A stretch of DNA of 64,000 bases from Branchiostoma belcheri (taxonomy: Eukaryota > Chordata > Leptocardii > Amphioxiformes > Branchiostomatidae). The stretch lies in the NCBI RefSeq assembly GCF_001625305.1, contig NW_017802379.1, positions 6,118,198 through 6,182,197 of the forward strand, in the 5' to 3' direction. The translations under genes were made by a program, and so were the position numbers. Positions 56,101-64,000 of this stretch are shown here, piece after piece; the stretch's first letter is position 1; the number at the start of each line of letters is the position of its first letter. The notes beneath the pieces are model-generated. The model saw nothing but the letters and a program-made list of their open reading frames with translations. It ran no database searches and was not told the DNA's origin.

Positions 56101-59100
56101 CTGAAAATTTAGACGAAAGTAGCCGGCGCAAAAATTTGAGTAGGCGGCGATTTTCGCCGGTAGCCGGCTTGTTTTGAGAAGGCTGGAAGTCTTAAAAACT
56201 TAAAACCAAAACAAACCTCACTTCAACGCTTTTAGAGAACATTTACTTTACTAAATGGAAGCTGCCTGCATGTGGCATTAGGAAAATATCTTTGACAGTA
56301 TCTTGACAGAATGTTTATGTGGTTGTGGATTTGGGGGTTCAGCTTTCTTTTTGTTTCCTGTGACCCAGAAACAATTGATGATTGCTGACAGTTCTTTTAC
56401 AGGGTAGAAATCCTGGGATTTCCCTTCAGTATGTGGTCATGCTGGAGGCACTTCAGTCAGTTTATTATAATCCAGGACCTGCAGTTATGCAGTCACTATG
56501 CATCCATCAATGTAAACCCCAGGCAAACACATATTTTTACAGGACCTTGACAGGCTTTCACGCCTTTGCACTTTTGTGGATATATATATAGTTCTTGAGA
56601 AAAGGGGGCTGTGATATTCATCATCTCTTTTCCAAATTGTATTCCTATTGCAGTATTTGAGACATTTAAACTTTCCTAAGTGCCAAGAAAATGCCAAAGA
56701 TAATGCTTGAAGTGTAAATGTGATCTCATGTGGAAGATATAGACATTTCCGGTACTCAGAGATTCTGCCTAGGGTATCCTATCTTCAGTGAGTAGCAAGA
56801 ATGTTGTCTGCAAGCCTTCCTAGAGTAATACCACTTGAATAGAAAATTGGCCCAAGATAACATTCTTAGGATTTCCTATAATTACATATCACTTTCTTTA
56901 AATACAGACTTTTAAGGAGAACTGTTTTGACTCTTCCTTTTCTTTTTAAAAGGACTGTCCAGTCAGAGATTCATGGCAGATGACTCAACATTTAACAGTG
57001 GGGGTACATTTGATTTGACATATATGTAGGCGGGAAGATACTTCTATATTGTCAAGAAGAATACAGGTAATGGTTAAACAGGTGGGAAAGAAAATGGCAC
57101 CTACATGTATATGACTTTGGGGGGGGGGGCAACTCTTTTGAATTCTCTGGGACAAGATATGTCATACAAGGCAGCCTAATGCTAAACAAGCCATTTTTGT
57201 GAGGACATTGCAGCAGAATGTATTTTTCCCTCCTATTTTTCTCTCTCCCGAAATTTCTAACAATCCTTGACATATGTCTTCGCCCACCCCCACTCTCTCC
57301 CACTCACATGACTCACAACAGAAGTAGACAAACCAGATTGTCGCACACTAAAAATGGCTTTAAATCTATAATTAGATAATAGCATTCTAAATCATAGTTT
57401 GACCACAGGCCACCCTTTTCATCTTTGAGATCAAACAAATATCTTTTCAACTTATGCTTATAGAATGTATCCAGAATCTTTCAGCTGTGTGCTTGGCTTA
57501 TTGTAGTCGTACAATACGATGAATTAGTGTGTTTCACAGGTAGGATTATTCTACATCATACATGTACAGGCATGTCCTAATATGGTATGTTAGACATGTG
57601 GCACCTGTCGGCTTATCTATTGTTCTTAAGACAGAAGTGCCCTTAAGGATACAAACATCATAGCAAGATAATCACTGTTAACACACCGGGTACTCCCTCT
57701 AAACATAATATGATAAACCTATTCAGGGCTTGAAATACTAGGTGCATAATGCACCTTATATTAGTACAGGTAAAACTAGAGCTGTGTAGGTATTTCTGCA
57801 GGTCTACCTGCACCAAACCTGCACCAGTCCAAATGAAGATGTATGTGGATTTTCATTAGCTTTTTTGACTGGCATCACCTGTCATGAAGTTTGAAACATA
57901 TAATGCAAAAAATGGGAATGATTTCTGAACAGTTCTTGTTAGTGTGATCCAATACTTCCTAACATTTTGAGTGGTGCAGGTAATTGTCTGGTGCAGGTAA
58001 TTTTCAATGTTGCAGAAAAAAGGATTTGGAACCCTGATATTCTATTCTCTATTGGTTGGAACAAATGGCGATGCTACCGACCAATACGTATTTTTAAAGC
58101 TAGGTATACACAGTGCATCATTGAAGGAAAGGGTTTCTGTACTAACCTGTAACCGTGTGACCTTGTCCACCCAGTAACAGCCGTCAGTCCAGTGAGAACA
58201 GCGCACTTTGGTGTTCAGAATCTCCTCATGCATATCCTCATCAGGGTAGATCTGGAGAGCGGAAACAGGTACATCAGACAAATTTAATTTGGAGCAAGAC
58301 ATAAACTGTAATTGGCACATTCATAAATGTTTGAGAACATGAAAATAATCTGAAAAGGGCATTTACCAATGTACGCAAGGTTTTACCTCTCATACACATA
58401 GCCAAATGGGTTATACAGGTTAAAACCCAGAACCTGTTATGATGACAAACTTGAAATAAACCAGGTGAATGAAGTAATCAGTGCATAATGCGCTAGGGAG
58501 AGAGCGTCAGCATAAAAGCATAAAGTGCCCTAGCGTAAAATATCTTAAGCGCCATTTCATACAAAACCTTCTATGCTAAAAGTGTGGATAAATTGTCATC
58601 TTGTGTCCTAACCTTACACAACTTACAGGACTTAATGCCTGTTTCTGCTAAATATCATTCCTACATTCCTACCTCACCAAAACAAGGTTAAATGTTACTG
58701 GCAATACAATCCTTCTAGTGCCACATGCCAGTTATAAGCCTGAATATAATCAGCCTTGACATTGATCCACTAAAGCCTGGTTCAAACACAGATCGCTGTA
58801 AGACCCAGGATTACATTAGACTTGCCTAATGGTTCTAGGGTGATGGGTCAGGGCGAGTGGGGATAAACCTTTTTCTCTTAATTTGCTCCTAATATCTGTC
58901 ATCATGTCAAGGCAAAGCAAATTTCTATCATGGTACTAGTAGCTATGAGAGTATCTGTTTGGATGACCATACCTATACGTGTATATTTTCATGTCACCCA
59001 CGTACCTATCATATAGCTAACAGTTATTGAGAAATGATGTTCATAACAGAAAGCATCACCATGAAAAAATAAATAGAGCTATTCTATTATCATTTCATGT

Positions 59101-62100
59101 ACACAAACTACTGTTAATATGATTTTATATGACCTTATGCTTATCATCATATCATACATGTGCTTGATACACTGTGCAGATATGTTTGTGCTGAATTCAG
59201 CTCACGTTCGGAGTTTGCATATCTGACAAGAAAGCCTCTCTCATCCCTGCGGCCTTATGTGAAGAATATGCATTGAGAGTGATGGGGGGATTCTCACGTC
59301 AAACAGGCTTTTAGGCAAGCCTGAACCATTCCAGGCATTTCATGGCCTGACATGTAATAAAAGATTCAGAAAATATGAATAACAATCTTTAAAACTGTGA
59401 GGGAAGGAAAGAATTAACATTTGTTTCACGTCATATTTTTGCTGTATCTTAATTGTTGGTACCCCGTGCTTTCAGTATTGCATAACTGCATGGGTTATTG
59501 AGTTTGCAAGCTACGCTCATCCCCCCATAGAGCTTGTATTATTGGTTATCAGCAGATGAATTACGACAGCTTGTCAGGTGAACCTTTGGCATTACAAGAC
59601 AAATGTTGGAGGGGATTTAGTGTAATGATGATGGGTTACTTTTAACAGCTTGTAGCAACCTGCGGTAAATGCCAGGGAGAATTGGTAGCCAATCGGTGTA
59701 TCTGATTATGCAGAGGGACTCAACAGTTAGCAACACGAAATTGAATCTTTCAAACCTCTGACAAGTATTCAAAGTTTTTGTGAATTTATTGGCACAAACA
59801 AAGACATGGTCTGACATACTTTCATCATGACTAGCAGAAACCTTGCCCAAAGAGGGCATAATAATATTCTTCCCCTAACTGTGTGGGTGACTCACTTCCT
59901 ACCAGCCTGCCAACTTGACCTGAAGGTCAATTTACAGTAACCAGATCTCCCACCAAACACAAACACACACACACACACACAGAACAATACCTCCAATACA
60001 AACTGCAGGGATGTATAATAAGAATAAAGTATAGCTTATAGCAAAAGATTAAGTGTAGCTTATGGTAAGCCTGTTGAAAAATGCAGAATCCTACATTGAT
60101 CAATACAACCCCTCCAGTCTGAACTGATTGACAGTACTGTAAACCACATATATTATTTAACTTCATTACCTCTGATGGGGAGACAAGATGACTGGTGTTT
60201 TTGTGGTAACTTAATTGCTTAATGGCAGAAGGAGACAGGAAGATAACAAAGATACTCTTAGATAGTAATTATAGGCAGTGACAAGAAAGGAGAAAAGAGA
60301 TTATGACAATGAAATGGGAAATGAACATGTTGACAAGAAATCTAAGCTTGAAGAAAAGGTGGTAACACTAAATCCACACAAAGACTGGCAAAATAGGAAA
60401 ACATACAGACAAATGTCAGTTTCTAATAGCATGAGCCATTTTATTACTACAGACAGAGAAAAGGCAAACTGAATTAAAGGGAAAATGCAGACAGACTAAC
60501 CAGTATGTCAATGGTAACTTCATCATCTTACACCAGGGAATGTGAAGTAGGTTCAAAAAGCAAATTGAAGAAAAACCAATGGACAAAGACTAGACAGAAA
60601 GTGCTGTAGGGACAGACTTGATGTCATCCTAAAAACATGAAGAAGAGCAACAACAAAGAGGAGATAACTTAGCCTGAGTGTCAGCCTTTTTAGCTTTCGT
60701 CTACTCCCCAAGATATGCTTCCGGCCAAAAAACTGGATCTTGGGGAGCGGACGAAAGCTAAAAAGGCTGACACTCAGGCTAGAGATAACTGACTGAGGCT
60801 TAAGCAATTTTAGGAAACAATAGAGAGAGGTAAATGGTTTCAAGTGAATGATTTAAAAGATTAAACCACATGTACCTTACCTTAGTTCCTCCTGTGCCTC
60901 ATCTGGCACATTCGGCAGCACAGGCTCAGTACATGCTAGTAAACTCAATTACTCTGTAAGACCAGACAGTTTGGCAAGATTTGTGGTCATAAACTTAATT
61001 GGACAGAATGAATTTGAAACAGGCAGAGGCTCCTCAATTTTAAGCTTACCACTACACGCACTTAGAACGATTAAAGATGTGGTGTATGGTACGACTGCTA
61101 ACAGACTGCGACTTACCGCCCCGGACTTCTCTGTTAGAGGTCCTGACATGTTCCTACTGCCTTGAGCTATGACTCAGGGCGCCACCAATTTCTGCCATTT
61201 CACAAAGGAGACAGTGCCAGACTGTCGATGTCCAAAAATGTAGTTAAAAATTCCTCTTAAGGAACTTGGCTTTTTGCCTGGTCATTCTTCAGACAGAATG
61301 GCAGATACCCTCGGCACCAGGGACCCATTAGACAGTCTGGGACCATCTTGAAAGCCCAGATGTCAGATGGGAATCTTTTCCCTGAGTCAAAGTTGATTTT
61401 TTTAGAAGTTAATTACTGAACAGGTCCCTTTTACATTGTACATTTTTGTAAAATAATACTGCGCACTTATCAAGTAGATTATACAATGTTCTCATCTGTA
61501 GCTGACATGCATTGTTGTCTTCTAACATTTAGTATCATAACTGTTTTTTTTATTGCTGTATTGTTTTTTAACAGTTCAATGGCCAAATTAAAGGTAATTC
61601 TAATGTTAAGTCTTCTGAAATTTAATATGCACTTTGATGCTTAGATTATGAAGAATTATGATGCAAAGACTGCAACAGTTTGACCAGGCCTCACTGCCAA
61701 TGCCTCCTCTCCTACTGCAAAATGATGTCCTTGCAACCGATTTACAGTACTTAACTCTCCTTTCTGCTACTTAAACCTACTTTAAAATCATAACATATTA
61801 AGTTTCCTACCTTTTGACCACCACAAAGGTGACCATACTTTCCCTTTCCAGAACGGTTTACCCAATGAAATGAGTGGCTTTCTCAAAACAACACATTCTT
61901 ACTATTGTGACAGCTGTAGTAGAATGGATTATGGAGAGAACAGGTCTGAAATGTGCAAGTAATCACTTTCTATACACTGGTATCTCTATAGATGCTGTTA
62001 AAAGCCTAGGGATCTTCTTGTTAAACTTTATTCTAACACCAGAAGTTGTGGTGGGATAATTATGCCCAACTTTAGTGGTGTTGACAGTAAGAACAATGTT

Positions 62101-63175
62101 CAGGCTACCCCCACTGACACCCCCCTCTGCCCAACTATGGGAAATAGATTACAAGATCATTGCTGGAGGTCTTCGTAAATCTCGTTCGGTTTTTGTGGTT
62201 CTACAAACATCTTTAAGGGGATTTCCCAGGGTCAAATCATCTTAGCAGGTGCAAAAAAGGTAGGCAAGAAAAATAACTGCGAAGTCTTAAGAGCGACGGA
62301 AATGATGGATTATCTCTTTAAACTTTGGAGGGGCAATTTTACATTGTAGTACATGTACATTTGTACATGTATGTTGTCATTAGGTAGAATTGTACTAATT
62401 GCCCTAAGATAGATAGCATATATTTTCATTTCCCTTTCCAGTAATCGATCATACCATCTTTGCTATTCTTGTTAATGAGGCTGCTGTCAAAAACTATGTT
62501 ACAATCAATCATCATTTACTTCCACAATGTTACTCAGTAGAATTTCTACTGAATTTTACCAGAGTTCACAACACTCCAATTAAGATCCCTATGTACTCAT
62601 CAAGAAAAACATGTCAAAAAGTCATCAGATAAAAGTCTACTCTCTCCTTGGCCCCTAAAGCTTATTCCTCATACACACCTACGAACTGTCGCCCACATAC
62701 AACTCATTAGACAACGCTTGAGTGAGCCAGATATTTTAGTCTACACTGTGGAGAATTCTAATGATGATTTAATGGTGGGTGCACAGAGATGTTCTATAAA
62801 ATATTAATGACCTGCATGTGGAATCATCATTGATGAATTGTACCACATTCCTGGGGCCTTACGCAGGTTCAGCCTTTGTTCACCAATTTCTAATTATAGA
62901 CGAGTTGTCATGAAACATGTTTACTTGTATCTGTGGTAACTCTAATATATATTTCATAATAATTTCAAAATTATCTGTAGCTAACATTTCAAGAGTTGCA
63001 AAAAACGAATGATACTTATGTGTGCTTTTTAGGCAGATGAGTCTCTATTGTCAAGGTTCATTACTGTTTTATGTTACTTATATAAAAAATGATGAGGTAT
63101 AACAAATGATTTTTTTTACTCACCTTGGCATAATCCAGCGCTAGTTTGTCCTCTGGACACTCAAATACCCCTTCA
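47182..63175 (-). CDS. TRAF4: TNF receptor-associated factor 4, 3' part (six exons; RING start outside window)
   Basis: TRAF4 is a signalling adaptor with a RING finger, seven TRAF-type zinc fingers and a C-terminal MATH/TRAF domain, acting at receptors and cell junctions. Exons in transcript order: 63124-63175, 58147-58251, 49574-49735, 48967-49128, 48201-48356 and 47182-47799, with stop TAG at 47182-47184. The first holds the end of the RING region (EGVFECPEDKLALDYAK; human EGVFKCPEDQLPLDYAK). The zinc-finger exons keep the Cys/His spacing, with CPQESVYCENKCGARM almost identical to human. The MATH domain keeps FLNGNGSGEGSHLSLYVRLL, SLGFGYPQFVSHQ and DDCLFIKCIVDP. In all, 417 residues are visible of about 470 expected. 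Introns of 8.4 and 4.9 kb carry transposable elements. The exon encoding the start of the RING lies right of 64000. Confidence 0.95.
47976..48107 (-). other. Candidate alternative or poison exon in a TRAF4 intron
   Basis: Between the last two TRAF4 exons, a 132-nt segment is bounded on the minus strand by a good acceptor (aaaatttcag) and donor (GTATGT). Joined to the upstream exon, which ends in phase 0, it reads into TGA after 24 codons. In the +1 frame it is open throughout, with coding-like composition (MEAFRELRDMFMIVRRVGEE...). It is not required for the canonical protein: the flanking exons join directly as CKHK-CPRN, matching human CKHR-CPKL. Unproven. Confidence 0.3.
49830..49959. repeat. 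32-bp tandem repeat (three units) bracketed by inverted copies
   Basis: GGGGTTGCCATTACAAATCT followed by GATGGCTTT is repeated at 49864, 49896 and 49928 with a 32-bp period. A preceding GTGCCATCCGATTTG (about 49829) is the near reverse complement of the closing CAAATCAGATGGCAC, so the array can fold on itself. Confidence 0.8.
53682..53723. repeat. Twin GC hairpins with 3-nt loops
   Basis: CGAGCCAC-gaa-GTGGCTCG (53682-53700) is followed two bases later by GCGAGCCGC-gca-GCGGCTCGC (53703-53723). These are two perfect 8- and 9-bp stems that resemble each other. A G-run/C-run tract of high quadruplex potential follows up to about 53795. All are near the left end of the 2.56-kb element. Confidence 0.85.
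53819..53838. other. Assembly gap (20 N)
   Basis: A short run of Ns lies between two copies of CGTAAAAATT(A)GACCCCTAAA, so the gap probably reflects an unresolved short repeat following the G-rich tract. Confidence 0.98.
54424..54512 (+). promoter_or_regulatory. Promoter-like segment inside the 2.56-kb element
   Basis: Two CCAAT-box sequences (tCCAATCAGAACG and aCCAATCAGAGCG) about 30 bp apart are followed by TTAATATTCATG and then CAAGATGGCGCC. The last fits a YY1 site overlapping an ATG. This order resembles a TATA-less promoter with its first exon. The nested element interrupts the frame ten codons after that ATG. Confidence 0.4.
54532..55498. mobile_element. Nested MITE present as two tandem copies, target duplication TACA
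   Basis: Copy 1 (54532-55012, 481 bp) and copy 2 (55020-55498, 479 bp) are almost identical, differing mainly by single bases in homopolymer runs. They are separated by a 7-bp linker TTCTATA. Each begins GGGGAGAC and ends GTCACCCC, short imperfect inverted repeats. The pair as a whole is flanked by TACA (54528-54531 and 55499-55502). Each copy holds the same open frame of about 70 codons (ETVVNGCCIETYGKTG...), which matches nothing I know. Confidence 0.8.
57724..58036. mobile_element. TIR element, CAGGG(C/T)TYNAAATAC-type ends
   Basis: CAGGGCTTGAAATAC on the left faces a right end whose reverse complement is CAGGGTTCCAAATCC. Flanks CTATT (57719-57723) and ATATT (58037-58041) fit a 5-bp target duplication with one mismatch. 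The interior has reiterated GTGCAGGT / ACCTGCAC motifs, like the element at 21739. It lies about 110 bp downstream of the TRAF4 exon at 58147-58251. Confidence 0.7.
59961..59982. repeat. CA dinucleotide microsatellite
   Basis: About ten CA units follow imperfect AAACAC repeats within a TRAF4 intron. Confidence 0.95.
60670..60781. mobile_element. Foldback MITE, copy 2 (9-bp target duplication GAGATAACT)
   Basis: A 112-bp element has arms pairing almost end to end (TAGCCTGAGTGTCAGCC... and its exact complement). It is flanked by perfect 9-bp copies of GAGATAACT (60661-60669 and 60782-60790). The arms share AGCTTTNGTC and CTCCCCAAGAT blocks with copy 1 at 7051-7160. The near-perfect arms and target duplication indicate recent insertion. 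Confidence 0.9.
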
Positions 63176-64000
63176 CTGGAAAGAAAGATATGAAATATTT
63201 AAGAAACATGATACATAATCACACATATGTTTTCCAAGCAATATAACAAGGATGTGAATATAGTAACATAAACATGTACACATACAGAAAATCAACAGTA
63301 AGAGACATATCTACAAAAGAAACATGATTCGAAGTACCAAAATGTGTCTTGTTTCTCAAGCTTTTAATCCGTCCTCTAAAAACTTTATATTATTTATCAA
63401 TTCAAAATCTACAAACTAGTACTTTTACATCCAAGTACAATAACTTTCCTCTAAAGTGAGCTTGAGTTATGGCTAGAAAACATAGCCAGAAGCATGTCAA
63501 TACTTCACTCCACTTGAAATTGCACCCTATCACCCAGTACAATATACATGTACACCTGTATTAATCAGTGGAATGTTAATGGAACATACATTCGTGTCAA
63601 TCTTGACTTCACTTCAATAGATTATTGCACACATTATTGCTTCAGCAGAGCTATCTACGCCTCGGATCTTTATCATTAATATTTCATGTCAAAATGACGC
63701 ACAGCAATATTTGCAAGTATGCAATATCTTTGCTATTTCCCGGTGCTTGGGCAATTACATTGGCGATGGCACCTTATAGTGAACACTAATATATGATACT
63801 ATGATGTATTTTCTTGATTTGTATCTTCTTTTAGAACTTGGCCCAACTTTCAAGTAACATGACCAAAGAAGACAACAAAGGACTTTTTGTCCTTGTAAGA
63901 GATAGGATACGTCAGAAGATTGTTTAAGGGCTTTAGTCCTTAAGACCATAATCCATGTTCACCTTGACTGGCAGCCATCATCAAACTATCTTTCACTTGG
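63176..64000. other. TRAF4 intron (right edge of window)
   Basis: This is the sequence upstream (in transcript order) of the RING-end exon. No exon is supported. The missing 5' part of TRAF4 should lie to the right. Confidence 0.6.

Larger units (their letters stand above)
53630..56185. mobile_element. 2.56-kb TIR element with 5-bp target duplication GAAGT
   Basis: Ends CAGCCTTCTCAAAA (53630-) and TTTTGAGAAGGCTG (-56185) are exact inverted repeats. GAAGT flanks both sides (53625-53629 and 56186-56190). Subterminal blocks of the type AATTTGAGTAGGCGGC...GTAGCCGGC occur near both ends in direct orientation. Inside are twin GC hairpins (53682-53723), a short gap (53819-53838), a promoter-like segment near 54424-54512 and a nested second element. 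I cannot recognise a transposase. Frames near 53840-54033 (minus) and 55812-56021 (plus) are unassigned. Confidence 0.75.
49736..58146. other. Large TRAF4 intron
   Basis: An 8.4-kb intron without supported exons. It contains a 32-bp tandem repeat (49864-49959), a 2.56-kb composite transposable element (53630-56185) and a smaller TIR element (57724-58036). A 105-codon frame at 52747-53064 shows no family resemblance. Confidence 0.7.
58252..63123. other. TRAF4 intron following the RING exon
   Basis: A 4.9-kb intron without supported exons. It contains a CA microsatellite (about 59961-59982) and a 112-bp foldback element (60670-60781). The rest is unremarkable AT-rich sequence. Confidence 0.7.

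Noticed and set aside
59961-59982. CRISPR-like or regulatory array
   Set aside because: It is an ordinary CA microsatellite. No direct-repeat/spacer array occurs anywhere in the window, as expected for an animal genome.

Overview
The window is a gene-dense stretch of animal nuclear DNA, most likely from an amphioxus (Branchiostoma). It holds five intron-rich genes with clear chordate orthologues plus one lineage-type secreted multidomain gene. Introns follow GT-AG throughout and are mostly a few hundred bases long. Many tRNA-derived SINEs, small terminal-inverted-repeat elements and CR1-like retrotransposon remnants lie between exons. The species call is inferred from gene content and general texture, because no diagnostic marker is present. 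There are two assembly gaps (20750-21421 and 53819-53838).

Layout from left to right: (1) the 3' part of ataxin-2 (ATXN2, +, 1028-4440); (2) a complete gene for a 652-residue secreted protein with an LDLa-like module, a VWA domain and a ZP domain (+, 5968-12879); (3) DDX55, a DEAD-box RNA helicase (-, 13288-19969, 20 exons), whose 3' end meets the 3' end of gene 2; (4) GGNBP2 (+, 20688-30033), head to head with DDX55 across about 720 bp; (5) YWHAE, 14-3-3 epsilon (+, 34294-42870); (6) TRAF4 (-, 47182-63175, with the start of its RING domain beyond the right edge), convergent with YWHAE.

I assembled the exons by hand from splice sites and reading phase. The exon lengths of the two complete multi-exon genes DDX55 and YWHAE, and of the VWA-ZP gene, each add up to a whole number of codons. 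The gene products do not form one pathway. They cover RNA metabolism (ataxin-2, DDX55), signalling adaptors (14-3-3 epsilon, TRAF4), a nuclear/gametogenesis-associated factor (GGNBP2) and an extracellular matrix-type protein.

The most unusual observations are: a threefold tandem duplication of an ATXN2 exon end that leaves two possible in-frame 51-nt exons; an upstream in-frame ATG that could add 78 residues to 14-3-3 epsilon; a family of inverted-repeat elements with CAGNG-type ends and 5-bp target duplications, one of which carries a second, tandemly doubled element nested inside it; a foldback element family with 9-bp target duplications; and an LDLa-like module that has lost exactly the C1-C3 cysteine pair. 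I found no clearly novel multi-gene system.
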